This document shows, piece after piece, positions 8,991 to 18,085 of a stretch of 64,000 nt of DNA (within the stretch, counting starts at the first letter, position 1; each line of letters opens with the position of its first letter). Made by a program: the position numbers and the translations under genes. The notes under the pieces are model-generated. The model was not told where the DNA came from. It did not search any database and was given only the letters and a program-made list of their open reading frames with translations. This stretch comes from Paenibacillus sonchi (GTDB taxonomy: Bacteria; Bacillota; Bacilli; Paenibacillales; Paenibacillaceae), in NCBI RefSeq assembly GCF_016772475.1, contig NZ_CP068595.1, forward strand, positions 7,192,001-7,256,000. The letters run 5' to 3'.

Positions 8991-9029
8991 TACCGGAACT
9001 GAATACCCGTGATCCCCCCGCTATTTGTC

Positions 9030-10985
9030 CTATTTCCTTATTCCATACACGGCAATCTTCCGGTACATGGTCGATTTTCCGATCCCCAGCATCTTGGCTG
9101 CGGTGACAACATTGCCGCCGCATGTTTTTAGCGCACTGCAGATGCTTTCCATCTCGATCTGCTCCATTTTTTTGCCGGCCCCCTCCGCTGAAGGCTTCTC
9201 CGGTACCGCTGCATTACCGCTGTTGGAGTGTTGCAGAAGCGGGGTCCGTGCAGGAGGCAAATCCAGATGGGTAATCTCCGCAGAGCTGCATACATAATAA
9301 GCCCGCTGCACGGCATTCTGAAGCTCGCGAGCATTTCCCTGCCACTCATAGCTCTGCAAGGCTTCCAGAAAGGAGGGGCTGAAGCGCTTAGCCGGGCCGG
9401 GATGATCACGGTTGCACTTCAGCAGGAACAGCCTTGCCAGCGGGGCGATATCCTCCCTGCGTTCCCTTAGCGGCAACAGCTTGATATTGATTACATTCAA
9501 GCGGTAATACAAGTCGCTGCGGTATGATTTCCGGTTCACTTCCTCCGCCAGATCGCGGTTGGTGGCTGCAATGACTCTTACATCCAGCGTCCGCTCATGC
9601 TTGCCCCCGATTCTGCGGACCTTATGGTTATCCAGAACACGGAGCAGCTTTGCCTGAATCTCCAGCGGCAGTTCCCCGATTTCATCCAGAAAAATAGTCC
9701 CCCCGTGCGCCAGCTCAAACTTTCCCGGATTGCCTTCCCGGAGCGCTCCTGTAAAGGAGCCCTTCTCGTATCCGAACAGCTCGCTCTCTACCAGATCTTT
9801 GGGGAGCGCAGCACAGTTGATGGCAATAAACGGACCACCGGCCCGCAGACTCGCATTATGAACCGATTGGGCAAACAGCTCCTTGCCTGTTCCGCTCTCC
9901 CCTTCAATCAGCACTGTACAGTTGGTCTTCGCGATCCTCTGGGCAAATGCGATTTGCCCCTGCATATAGGAATTGTCCGTGATGACTTCCGCGAACCGGT
10001 AGTTCGCTTTGAAGCCGGCCAATTGATTGACCTCTTTGCGCACCTGCCCGGCTTCCCGGATCGTGAGCGAAGCGCCCAGAATCTTGTCATCGAAGGTGAA
10101 CGGATAGATGTTTACCATACAATCAATTTTGTTGCTGCCTACGGTGAGCGTACAATCGGCATAGCTTAAATTCCGTTCGCCGGCAAACACACTCTCCAAA
10201 TCGACTTCTTCCAGCAGCTCTTTGATACTCAAGGTTTCCATTTGCTCCAGGCTGAGCATGAAGATCGAGGCCAGCCTTTCATTATAATGCCGCACGCGGT
10301 ATTCGGTATCAATAACAAGCAGCCCGTCCTGCATGGACTGGAATACGGCATGCATCATTTGGCTTGCCTCCAGCATATGAAGCTGCTTCTCGATACTGCT
10401 GACCGCCGATACAACAACGCCGAACGTATGGGCATGAACATCCTCCGCCTTGCCCGACAGATCCAGGCAGCCGATCACGTTGCCCCGGCTGTCATGAACC
10501 GGTGCAGCCGAACAGGTCCAGGCATGATGCGACGTACAGTAATGCTCGCTGCCCAGCACCTGAACCGCATCATTGACAGCCAGCGCGGTACCCACCGCAT
10601 TGGTGCCTACGCTGAGCTCATCCCATTTGGCCCCTTCCACGAAATTCACCTTGACACATTCCGGTTCGAGCTCCTTATTGAGTACCGTGTGCAGGAGAAC
10701 ACCGTCCTGATCGGTCAGGACAATGGCATAGACCGTATCCTTGATAATCTGATAGATGCTGTCCATGACCGGCTTGGCAACGGAAAGAAGCTGCTTCTTC
10801 TCCTGCAGGCGGAAAGCCAGCTCCTCTTCTGACACCTGCATTCCCTTGCCGCTCATCGGATCGACTCCGGACTTACGGCATCTTCTCCATGAAGCGGCTA
10901 TGACCGGCTTTGTCCCGGCGGCACACTCACCGCTGGATATGAAATGCTTCCAGTTTCCAAGCGATTCCGTATTGCTGATTCGCAT
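9030..10985 (-). CDS. acoR: Sigma-54-dependent transcriptional activator of acetoin catabolism
   Basis: Enhancer-binding protein of about 651 residues that activates sigma-54 RNA polymerase. In order: a GAF-like sensor region (about residues 60-200), a PAS-like region (about 215-310), the AAA+ sigma-54 interaction domain with Walker A GESGTGKE and Walker [13 protein letters not shown], and a C-terminal Fis-type helix-turn-helix ([19 protein letters not shown]). The loop that touches sigma-54 reads GSFTGA rather than GAFTGA. The frame is open to 11114, but the ATG at 10985 has AAAGGAG at good distance and the extension overlaps the rpoN end, so 10985 is chosen. It follows rpoN by 31 bp, and the acoABCL operon lies upstream on the same strand with a -24/-12 promoter, which is its evident target. 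Confidence 0.9.
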   Translation of the reverse strand: MRISNTESLGNWKHFISSGECAAGTKPVIAASWRRCRKSGVDPMSGKGMQVSEEELAFRLQEKKQLLSVAKPVMDSIYQIIKDTVYAIVLTDQDGVLLHTVLNKELEPECVKVNFVEGAKWDELSVGTNAVGTALAVNDAVQVLGSEHYCTSHHAWTCSAAPVHDSRGNVIGCLDLSGKAEDVHAHTFGVVVSAVSSIEKQLHMLEASQMMHAVFQSMQDGLLVIDTEYRVRHYNERLASIFMLSLEQMETLSIKELLEEVDLESVFAGERNLSYADCTLTVGSNKIDCMVNIYPFTFDDKILGASLTIREAGQVRKEVNQLAGFKANYRFAEVITDNSYMQGQIAFAQRIAKTNCTVLIEGESGTGKELFAQSVHNASLRAGGPFIAINCAALPKDLVESELFGYEKGSFTGALREGNPGKFELAHGGTIFLDEIGELPLEIQAKLLRVLDNHKVRRIGGKHERTLDVRVIAATNRDLAEEVNRKSYRSDLYYRLNVINIKLLPLRERREDIAPLARLFLLKCNRDHPGPAKRFSPSFLEALQSYEWQGNARELQNAVQRAYYVCSSAEITHLDLPPARTPLLQHSNSGNAAVPEKPSAEGAGKKMEQIEMESICSALKTCGGNVVTAAKMLGIGKSTMYRKIAVYGIRK

Positions 10986-11016
10986 GTCTACAGCTCCTTT
11001 CCATCGCCTGCAGCGT

Positions 11017-12302
11017 CTATACCGGAAATTCACGTCTGCCCGGAGCAGAGGCAATCCGCATGGATTCCCTGTACTTGGCAACCGTCCGGCGGGAGATGAC
11101 CGCGCCTTGCTCAAGCAGAAGCTCAGCGATCCGGCGGTCGCTGTAGGCTGCCTGCTTATCCTCTCCCTCTATAAGGTCACGGATGACCCGCTTCAGGGCA
11201 TCCGGTGTCCAATCGCTGTCTTCCCCGCAATTGCGGAAGGAAAAAAATATTTCAGCTCAAAGGTTCCCCATACACATTGCATATATTTGCCCCGGACCGC
11301 CCGGCTTACCGTGGACTCATGAAGCTCCAGCTCTTCGGCTATCCTGCCGAGCGTTAAGGGAGCGAGATAATCCTGTCCCCTTTCAAAAAAAGGCCGCTGC
11401 AGCTTCAATATGGCGCCGGCTACGCGGCACAAAGTCTTCTTGCGCTCTTCGAGGCATCTCATGATCCAGCTTGCCTGTTCATTCTTCTCCTGCAAATAGC
11501 GGCGCGTTTCTTCGTCACCGCTCAGGCTGAGCAGGCGCTGATAGCTTTCGGCAAGGGTAATCTGCGGGCTGGACAAGGGATGCACGGCGGCTTCGTACGC
11601 GCCGTTCTTCTGCATAACGTACACATCCGGTACAATGTACACCGTTGTCTCCCCGTTATCCAAGACATACGCGGGACGGGGGTTTAAAGATTTAATCGTA
11701 CTGTATGCTTCCTGAACCCTTTTTAGGGAAGTGTTCAGTTCTTTGGCGACACGGACCAGCTGATTGCCGCCCAACTGCTCAAGATGGTGTTCGATCAGCA
11801 GCCGTAATAAAGGCGTCAATCTGCCGGAATGCTCCAGCTGCAGCAGCAGACATTCCTGCAAATTCCTGGCGCCGACTCCGTAAGGCTCCAGGGACTGGAC
11901 ACGTCTCAGTCCGGCTTCGATAACCTGACAGCCGACTCCCAGTCCGGCTGCAACCACCTCCACCTGTTCCGCAAAATACCCGTTGTCATCCAAGCAGCCA
12001 ATCAGATAAGCCGCAAGAAGCCGTTCACTCTTGGTCAGCGGCAGCAGCGTTAATTGCGACAGCAGCTGATCCTGCAGATTGTGCCGGGGACCTGCCGCAT
12101 ACTGCAGCAAATGCTGCGTGCTTTTACAGCCCTTAACGCTGCTGCCGCCCCAAGAATACTGCACCTCAATCAACGGATTTTCCTCTGACAACCGGTGTAC
12201 ATATTGGTCCAGCTCTTGCGAATCCATTTGCAGCACCTCGACGGATTGCCGCAGCCCGGGAGACAAACCCATTTTTTGCTTGGTATCCATAACCAGCCTC
12301 AT
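11017..12302 (-). CDS. rpoN: RNA polymerase sigma-54 factor RpoN/SigL (frameshifted)
   Basis: Sigma factor for -24/-12 promoters. The N-terminal Gln-rich region I ([20 protein letters not shown]) and the core-binding region are in one frame from ATG 12302 (GAGGGGTGAG ahead; the open frame reaches 12362 without a ribosome site). After FELKYFF the frame shifts: it runs out at 11193, while the next frame carries the DNA-binding end with an RpoN box ([10 protein letters not shown]) and stops at 11017. The slip sits at a run of seven T on the coding strand (11241-11247); an eighth T restores a 428-residue protein of normal length. As written, the product would lose the RpoN box and could not read -24 elements. 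Sequencing error, transcriptional slippage at T7 or true mutation are all possible. Confidence 0.88.
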
Positions 12303-12319
12303 TTGCTCACCCCTCAAAC

Positions 12320-12351
12320 TGTATGCGCTTACATATCCTTTCTCTATTATA
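12320..12351 (-). promoter_or_regulatory. rpoN promoter with CcpA operator (cre)
   Basis: A -10 hexamer TATAAT is at 12346-12351 on the minus strand. Immediately downstream, at 12320-12334, ATGTAAGCGCATACA fits the cre consensus WTGNAANCGNWNNCW at every position and lies across the expected transcription start. A CcpA-HPr complex there would block rpoN (and probably acoR) when preferred sugars are present. The -35 is poor. CcpA control of sigL is known in Bacillus subtilis. Confidence 0.7.
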
Positions 12352-12475
12352 AAACGCCACATAGTCTAATAAAGACAAATACGATGAACTTAATATGACA
12401 ATCCGCAGGCAAACCGGGATCGGCATACTTTGTTCATCGTATTGGAATTTGCTCCGGAGGATGGAAGGCTATCCG

Positions 12476-13864
12476 TTAAACGTGAAGATGAATGGCCCGG
12501 CCATGAACGGCATGTGCGGCTTCGTGCAACGATTCCGCTACAGTCGGATGGGCATGAATGGTGGTCACGACTTCCTCCAGTGTTGCTTCAAGGCGAATCG
12601 CCAGCGCTCCTTCCACAATGATGTCTCTTGCCCGTGGTCCGGCAATGTGCAGCCCCAGAATTTCATCATTGCCGGCGTCCACAACGTATTTCACCAGTCC
12701 GCTGCTCTCACCCATAATCATGGATTTGGCATTGGCCTGAAGTGGGAATATGCCTGTCTTCACCCGGAATCCCTGCTGTCTGGCCTCCGCCTCCGTCATT
12801 CCCACGGATGCCAGCTCAGGCCGGGTGTAGACACAGGAAGGAACCGTTCTGAAATCAACCGGCGAGGGCTCGCCCATAATCGCTTCGGCAGCAATAACCC
12901 CTTCGGCGGAGGCTACATGAGCCAGCATGATTCCTCCGTTGCAATCCCCGATAGCATAGATGCCCGGTATGCTGGTTTCCATATTCCGGTTAACCTGGAT
13001 TGCCCCACGGGTAAGCTGCACCCCGATGTCCTCCAGTCCCAGGCCCGCAGTCACCGGCCTCCGGCCGATGGACAGCAGCACCTTATCCGCTTCTATAACA
13101 TGGCTGCCGTTCCCGGAGGAAGTGACTACCCGCAGTCCCGCCGCCGTCTGTTCAATTCTCTCCACTCTGGTCTCTGTGTGCACCTCAATGCCGGAGCTTG
13201 CGAATTCCTTCCGCAGGCATTGCACAATATCGCCGTCCATGGCTGCAATCAGTTCAGGCAGCATCTCAATAACCGTAACCTTGCAGCCCAGGCTGCTGTA
13301 GACACTGGCGAACTCGCAGCCGATGACCCCTCCGCCAATAATGCAGAGGCTCGGCGGTACCGCAGGAAGCGAAAGTGCTCCATCGCTTGTAATAACTCCT
13401 TCCAGCCCGGCACCGGGAATAGGCACGGAGGACGGCTCTGAGCCTGTGGCGATAATCGCCCGGTCGAAGCCAACCGTCCGGACACTGCCGTCGGCTGCGG
13501 TGACTTCCAGCTCGCGGGCGCTGATGAATTTGCCTGAGCCGCTCAGCCTGGCAACCTTGTTTTTGGTGAGCAGCGCCTCAATGCCGCCGGTGTTCATTCT
13601 GATGATCTTATCTTTGCGTTTCTGCAGCTGGCCCCAGTTCACAGAGACGTCCGCAGCCTCGATCCCAAGCGCCTTACCCTCCCGCTTCAGGTGAGTGTAC
13701 AGTTCCGTGGTATGAAGCAGCACCTTGGTTGGAATGCAGCCGACATTAAGGCAGGTTCCGCCCAGAGCCTTTTTCTCTACAAGTGTAACTTCCGCTCCCA
13801 ATTGCGCAGCCCGTATCGCAGCCACGTATCCGCCCGGGCCGCCTCCAAGCACAACGATCCTCAT
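12476..13864 (-). CDS. acoL: Dihydrolipoyl dehydrogenase (E3) of the acetoin dehydrogenase complex
   Basis: 462-residue FAD disulfide reductase that reoxidises the dihydrolipoyl arm of AcoC and passes electrons to NAD+. The FAD-binding GGGPGG is at residues 8-13, the redox-active pair Cys38/Cys43 lies in GGTCLNVGCIPTK, an NAD-binding GGGVIGCEFAS is central, a second FAD motif GIYAIGDCNG follows, and the C-terminal active His lies in HAHPTVAE. AGAAGGAGAG precedes the ATG. It is the last of four co-directional genes acoA-acoB-acoC-acoL, 53 bp after acoC. Confidence 0.93.
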   Translation of the reverse strand: MRIVVLGGGPGGYVAAIRAAQLGAEVTLVEKKALGGTCLNVGCIPTKVLLHTTELYTHLKREGKALGIEAADVSVNWGQLQKRKDKIIRMNTGGIEALLTKNKVARLSGSGKFISARELEVTAADGSVRTVGFDRAIIATGSEPSSVPIPGAGLEGVITSDGALSLPAVPPSLCIIGGGVIGCEFASVYSSLGCKVTVIEMLPELIAAMDGDIVQCLRKEFASSGIEVHTETRVERIEQTAAGLRVVTSSGNGSHVIEADKVLLSIGRRPVTAGLGLEDIGVQLTRGAIQVNRNMETSIPGIYAIGDCNGGIMLAHVASAEGVIAAEAIMGEPSPVDFRTVPSCVYTRPELASVGMTEAEARQQGFRVKTGIFPLQANAKSMIMGESSGLVKYVVDAGNDEILGLHIAGPRARDIIVEGALAIRLEATLEEVVTTIHAHPTVAESLHEAAHAVHGRAIHLHV

Positions 13865-13917
13865 GGTTCTCTCTCCTTCTATGTTTTGTGAGCATCCACT
13901 TCAGAAGCTTAGGCCTA

Positions 13918-15264
13918 TCACAGCAGCAGCAGGGCCGGTTTTTCCGCATAGGCTTTGATTTTTTGCATAAATTGCGCCGCAACCGCCCCGTCCACAGCTC
14001 TGTGGTCAGCGGTCAGGCTGAGGTTCATCAAGGGTCTGATGACGATCTCACCATTGACGGCAACCGGGGTGTCCACGATGGCATTGACGCCCAGAATGGC
14101 GACCTCAGGCTGATTAATAATCGGCGAAAAGGACTCCACGCCGTACATGCCCAGATTGGTAATGGTGAACGTGCCTCCGGTCAACTCCTCGGGGGTCAGG
14201 CTGTTATTTCTGGCTCCTGCCGCCAGCCGTTTCACTTCCTGCGATATTTCAGCCAGTCCCTTTTGGGCGGCGTTCTTGACCACAGGGACTATAAGTCCCT
14301 CCTCCAGTCCCACGGCTACTCCAATGTTGGCATAATTCCGCAGCACAAGCTCCGTTCCTTCAACAGAACAATTCAGGAGCGGAAACTCCAGCAGTGCCTT
14401 GGCTGCAATGCTGACCAGCAGATCAGTATAAGTAACCTTGAGCGTATCCTTCAGCTGCTGTCTCAGCAGACCCAGGGCGGTTGTATCCAGCTTCATATTG
14501 TAGGTCACAGCCGGAGAGACCGCCTGGCTCTCCAGCATCCGCTTGGCGATAATTCTGCGCATGCTGTTCATCGGCACCCGTGTGACTTCCTGTATGGCTG
14601 CCTGTACCGCCGGCTGTACAGTTGTCTTAGTGGAGGCTGCCGCGAAGGAACGGATATCCTCCTTCATAATTCTTCCTTCCTTATGAAGCCCGGAAGGATC
14701 AATGCCGAGGGCTGCTGCTTCTTTGGCTGCCGCCGGAGATATTTTCACTTTGGCCGCGGCTCCGCTGCCGCCTTCTGCGGCATGCTTGCGCACATCTCCT
14801 GCGGTAATTCTGCCCTGCGGACCGCTCCCTCTCACCTGCTGCAGCTCAACGGACAACAGCGCGGCTGTCTTCTTCGCATACGGCGAAGCTATGATACGGC
14901 CACCGGCGGCAGGAACCGCCGCTTCACCTACAGCGGCCGCAGCCGCCCCATCCGCCGGGGGGCCTGCCTGCTCAGGTGCAGGCGCCACCGCCGGCACACC
15001 CCCGCCAAGCAGAGCGGAGATGTCCTCATTGGCATCGCCGATGACCGCCACCGGCCGGAAGATGCCCACAGTGCCTTCCGCTACAATAATCTTCCGCAGC
15101 ACTCCGCCAAGCTTTGCTTCAACTTCATTGGAGATTTTGTCCGTCTCCACATCAAACAGGATTTCCCCTTGGGTCACGGTGTCCCCCTCGGCTTTTCGCC
15201 AATTGGAGATTGTCCCTTCGGTCATAGTGAGCCCTAATTTGGGCATAACGATAAGTTCAGCCAT
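13918..15264 (-). CDS. acoC: Acetoin dehydrogenase E2, dihydrolipoamide acetyltransferase
   Basis: About 448 residues. The N-terminal lipoyl domain carries the modified Lys in ETDKISNEVEA. A Pro/Ala/Gly-rich linker follows. Two consecutive E3/E1-binding-like domains can be read: ASPYAKK...GSGPQGRITAGDV and SPAAAKEAAALGIDPSGLHK...EGRIMKEDI. The C-terminal catalytic domain ends with the active-site motif DHRAVDG. The acyl group made from acetoin by AcoA/AcoB is moved to CoA here. The ATG at 15264 has GGAGGTG correctly spaced and is preferred to the upstream in-frame ATG at 15279. Confidence 0.92.
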   Translation of the reverse strand: MAELIVMPKLGLTMTEGTISNWRKAEGDTVTQGEILFDVETDKISNEVEAKLGGVLRKIIVAEGTVGIFRPVAVIGDANEDISALLGGGVPAVAPAPEQAGPPADGAAAAAVGEAAVPAAGGRIIASPYAKKTAALLSVELQQVRGSGPQGRITAGDVRKHAAEGGSGAAAKVKISPAAAKEAAALGIDPSGLHKEGRIMKEDIRSFAAASTKTTVQPAVQAAIQEVTRVPMNSMRRIIAKRMLESQAVSPAVTYNMKLDTTALGLLRQQLKDTLKVTYTDLLVSIAAKALLEFPLLNCSVEGTELVLRNYANIGVAVGLEEGLIVPVVKNAAQKGLAEISQEVKRLAAGARNNSLTPEELTGGTFTITNLGMYGVESFSPIINQPEVAILGVNAIVDTPVAVNGEIVIRPLMNLSLTADHRAVDGAVAAQFMQKIKAYAEKPALLLL

Positions 15265-15308
15265 TGTGCACCTCCGCAAGTTTGCTTATTGACGTTTCCT
15301 GGGCCGGG

Positions 15309-16280
15309 TCAGAACATGCTCTTAATGCCCTGAATAATATCATCCGCATTTGGCAGCACATAGGCTTCCAGGGCCGGAGAATAAGGGACGGGGGTGTCCA
15401 ATGCGCCAATTCGGACAACAGGAGCGTCCAGCTCATCAAAACACAGCTCCGAGATCATGGCGGACAATTCACCCCCGTAGCCGCCGCGCTTCACTTCTTC
15501 GGTTACCACAAGCGCCCGGTGCGTCTTGGCGACTGAGGTAAATATCGCTTCCTTGTCCAGCGGATAGAGCGAGCGCAGATCAATAACCTCTGCTTCAATC
15601 CCCTCTTCAGCCAGTACTTTTGCGGCATTTAGCGCATCATCCACTTGCTTGCCGTACGTAATAATGGAAACGTCGCTTCCTTCTCTCTTGATACTGGCAA
15701 CGCCAAAAGGAACCGCGGCAACCGTGTCGTCCACCTCGAATTTCTTCGAATACAGAACCTTGCTCTCGATATAGACCACCGGATTATCATCTTCAATCGC
15801 AGTCAGCATCATGCCCCAGGCATCCTGGGCATTGGATGGATAGACCACCTTGAGTCCCGGCACATGCGTAACCCAGGCCTCCAGCGACCCGGAGTGCTGT
15901 GCCCCCGCACTGATTCCGCCGCCTGCCGGCAGCCGCAGCACGAGCGGAACGGAGATTTTACCGCCGAACATGTATCTCATCTTCGCAGCCTGATTTACCA
16001 GTCCGTCCATGCCAAAGGTCAGAAAGTCAATGAACATCAGCTCAGCCACGGGTCTCAGCCCTGTTGCGGCAGCCCCCACGGAAGCTCCGACAATAATTCC
16101 TTCAGAAATCGGGGTATCCCGTACCCGCTCCTCGCCGAATTCCTCCCAGAGTCCCTTCGTTACCCCAAAGGTTCCTCCATACGGCCCGACATCCTCTCCA
16201 AGCAATACCACATTCGGGTCCTCCAGCATTTTGCTGCGCATTCCTTCACGGATTCCTTCACCATAGGTCATTTTTCTCAT
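15309..16280 (-). CDS. acoB: Acetoin dehydrogenase E1 beta subunit
   Basis: 323-residue beta subunit of the TPP-dependent E1, with the transketolase pyrimidine domain (LLGEDVGPYGGTFGVTKGL near residues 27-45) and a C-terminal transketolase domain. It pairs with AcoA to cleave acetoin to acetaldehyde and a hydroxyethyl unit. Its ATG overlaps the acoA stop in an ATGA, implying coupled translation of the two subunits. acoC follows after a 44-bp gap. Confidence 0.92.
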   Translation of the reverse strand: MRKMTYGEGIREGMRSKMLEDPNVVLLGEDVGPYGGTFGVTKGLWEEFGEERVRDTPISEGIIVGASVGAAATGLRPVAELMFIDFLTFGMDGLVNQAAKMRYMFGGKISVPLVLRLPAGGGISAGAQHSGSLEAWVTHVPGLKVVYPSNAQDAWGMMLTAIEDDNPVVYIESKVLYSKKFEVDDTVAAVPFGVASIKREGSDVSIITYGKQVDDALNAAKVLAEEGIEAEVIDLRSLYPLDKEAIFTSVAKTHRALVVTEEVKRGGYGGELSAMISELCFDELDAPVVRIGALDTPVPYSPALEAYVLPNADDIIQGIKSMF

Positions 16281-17263
16281 CTGCTTCTAGCCTCCTCCAC
16301 GATATCGGAATAAATCCCTTGAACCGAAGCCTCCAGAGCCGGATAACCGCTGGCAAAAGCGAAATCAAGCGCCTCCTGGATCTCTCCGTCAACCTCATCC
16401 CCGATTTGTTTTAACTCGTCCGCCGTCATCAGCTTGTTCTCCGTAAGGTACTTTTCAAATCTGGGGATCGGGTCCTTTTGCAGCCAGGCCTCCACTTCTT
16501 CCTTCGGTCTATAAGCTCCGGGATCACCTTCGAAGTGGCCATGCTGTCTGTACGTTTTGAATTCCAGCAGGGTAGGGCCTTCGCCGTTTCTCGCCCGCCG
16601 GACCGCCTTTTGCACATGTTCGTACACCGTAACCACATCGTTGCCGTCCGCCGTAAAGGAAGGCATGCAATAGCCCTCGCCCCGTTTCGAAATGTCCTTG
16701 ATCGTCTGATGTCTGGCCTGGCTGACCGATATCCCGTAGAGATTGTTCTCGCATACAAAAATAACCGGCAGCTTCCATAGGCTCGCTAAATTCATCGCTT
16801 CATGAAAAGTGCTCTGATTCGTGGAGGCGTCTCCGAAAAAGCACACGCTGACCTGATCGCTTCCCCTGTAACTTGCGCTCCACGCCGCCCCGGTTGCAAT
16901 CAGGTGGCCTGCACCGACAATTCCGTTGGCGCCGAGTATGCCCAGCTCCGCATCCGCGATATGCATCGAACCGCCTTTGCCTTTACAGTAGCCGGTTTCC
17001 TTGCCGAACAGCTCTGCCATCATATATTTCAGATTTCCGCCCTTGGCGACGATATGTCCATGCCCCCGGTGGGTGCTCGTAATATAATCGTCATCCCGCA
17101 GATTGGCGCAGGCCCCGACGGCGATGGCCTCTTCCCCGATGTAAAGATGGACAAAGCCCGGTATTTTCCCTTCTGCAAAAAAGGTGGATGCCGTCTTTTC
17201 AAATTTCCGGATACTCAGCATCTTCCGGTACATTCCGCTAAGCAATTCTTTTGAAATACGCAA
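16277..17263 (-). CDS. acoA: Acetoin dehydrogenase E1 alpha subunit (TPP-dependent)
   Basis: About 328 residues. The thiamine-diphosphate motif is clear: GDASTNQSTFHEAMNLASLW followed by PVIFVCENN, with the phosphate-binding region near HRGHGH. The start is a TTG at 17263 with AGGAGG seven bases ahead. The in-frame ATG at 17293 lacks a ribosome site and falls about where transcription from the -24/-12 promoter (17304-17319) should begin, so it cannot be the start from that promoter. First gene of acoABCL. The product oxidatively splits acetoin, letting cells use this overflow product when sugar is exhausted. Confidence 0.92.
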   Translation of the reverse strand: MRISKELLSGMYRKMLSIRKFEKTASTFFAEGKIPGFVHLYIGEEAIAVGACANLRDDDYITSTHRGHGHIVAKGGNLKYMMAELFGKETGYCKGKGGSMHIADAELGILGANGIVGAGHLIATGAAWSASYRGSDQVSVCFFGDASTNQSTFHEAMNLASLWKLPVIFVCENNLYGISVSQARHQTIKDISKRGEGYCMPSFTADGNDVVTVYEHVQKAVRRARNGEGPTLLEFKTYRQHGHFEGDPGAYRPKEEVEAWLQKDPIPRFEKYLTENKLMTADELKQIGDEVDGEIQEALDFAFASGYPALEASVQGIYSDIVEEARSR

Positions 17264-17303
17264 GTGAATCCCTCCTCTTGATTTGGCCCTCATCTATATA
17301 CCG

Positions 17304-17319
17304 AGCAATTTCCGTGCCA
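17304..17319 (-). promoter_or_regulatory. Sigma-54 (-24/-12) promoter of acoABCL
   Basis: On the minus strand TGGCACGGAAATTGCT matches the consensus TGGCAC-N5-TTGCW exactly, with GG at -24 and GC at -12. The predicted start of transcription, about 12 bases after the GC, is near 17293, some 30 bases before the TTG start of acoA. The cognate sigma factor and activator genes are in the same locus. Confidence 0.9.
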
Positions 17320-17390
17320 ACTTTGCAAAATTCTCTATTTTTATTTTTTGTTGCGGATTCTCTGAAATTACAGCCGCCAGAGGGGTTACC

Positions 17391-17408
17391 CCGCCGGTTG
17401 AACGGCGG
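17391..17408 (-). promoter_or_regulatory. Inverted repeat, candidate upstream activator site 1
   Basis: CCGCCG-GTTGAA-CGGCGG, centred about 107 bp upstream of the predicted acoA start. A second small dyad GGGG-TTA-CCCC is just beside it at 17382-17392. Location and symmetry fit an AcoR enhancer site; the true recognition sequence is unknown here. Confidence 0.4.
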
Positions 17409-17412
17409 ATGC

Positions 17413-17446
17413 ACAAAAACACCCTTTCCCAAAAAGGGAAAGGGTG
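17413..17446 (-). terminator. Rho-independent terminator of the mur operon
   Basis: A perfect 11-bp stem CACCCTTTCCC / GGGAAAGGGTG with a 5-base loop (17420-17446) is followed on the minus strand by TTTTTG. It closes the operon whose last gene is the EIIA gene at 17586-18065. Confidence 0.75.
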
Positions 17447-17456
17447 CGCACGGGTT

Positions 17457-17488
17457 TTCCCATTCCGGGAAGTTTCCCGAAATGGGAA
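17457..17488 (-). promoter_or_regulatory. 32-bp near-perfect palindrome, candidate activator site 2
   Basis: Outer arms TTCCCATT / AATGGGAA and inner arms CGGGAA / TTCCCG surround a GT centre, with one mismatched pair. It is centred about 180 bp upstream of the predicted acoA start, within the usual range for sigma-54 enhancers. It could instead be a second hairpin for termination, though it has no T-run. Confidence 0.4.
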
Positions 17489-17585
17489 TGCGAAAGCTTT
17501 TCAATTAACCCGTACTATGGCGGATTTTGTACACCTAATTCCTGCCTGTTCACCACATACGGCCGCTTTTTCGGACTCATTTTGT

Positions 17586-18065
17586 CTAATAATAAATACG
17601 TAATACAGCATCCTCATCCTGTAAGCCTTCAATCCGCTGAACCTTCTCTTGGCCGCCTGGCACAATTACTGAGGTGATGTCGGATAACCCTGCTTCCTGA
17701 ATCCTGACTATATCAAATTCCAGCAGCAGCTCCCCCTGCGCAATCGTCTGCCCTGTCACAACATGGGACACAAAACCTTCACCTTTCAGCGATACCGTGT
17801 CTACCCCAACATGAATGAGAATCTGTATGCCGGCTTCATTTTCCAGCAAAATTGCATGTTTGCTTTTATTCATGATATGGGATATTTTCCCTGAAAAAGG
17901 CGCCCTCACCTCTCCTTTAATAGGTTGAACAGCAAACCCTTCCCCCATGGCTTTCGTAGAAAACGCTTCATCCGGGACTTGCTCAAGACCCACCACTTGT
18001 CCGGGGACTGGGGAGATAATATCCAGGGTATTTTCTTCAATTTTGTTTTTTCTCCAGCCAAACAT
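17586..18065 (-). CDS. PTS glucose-type EIIA protein encoded in the mur operon
   Basis: 159-residue soluble EIIA of the glucose family (Crr-like). Conserved His70 (KHAILLE) and the phosphorylated His85 (ILIHVGVDTV) are present, with SPVPGQVVGLEQVPDEAFS at the N-terminus. It takes phosphate from HPr and passes it to an EIIB domain. The MurP protein of this operon has only IIB and IIC domains, so this protein is the natural donor. The gene is 20 bp after murR, the last of five mur genes, and is followed by a strong terminator. Confidence 0.9.
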   Translation of the reverse strand: MFGWRKNKIEENTLDIISPVPGQVVGLEQVPDEAFSTKAMGEGFAVQPIKGEVRAPFSGKISHIMNKSKHAILLENEAGIQILIHVGVDTVSLKGEGFVSHVVTGQTIAQGELLLEFDIVRIQEAGLSDITSVIVPGGQEKVQRIEGLQDEDAVLRIYY

Positions 18066-18085
18066 TTAATTCTCTCCTCGCTGAA

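Noticed and set aside
10986..11114. N-terminal extension of AcoR
   Set aside because: It is the reading frame overlapping the rpoN 3' end; the ATG at 10985 has AAAGGAG at correct spacing.
12395..13441. Long plus-strand open frame opposite acoL
   Set aside because: Antisense shadow of the dihydrolipoyl dehydrogenase; Cys/His/Arg-rich and without a ribosome site.
13888..15237. Long open frame on the plus strand opposite acoC
   Set aside because: It is the antisense shadow of a clear E2 gene, with no domain signature and atypical amino-acid makeup (many His, Arg, Cys).
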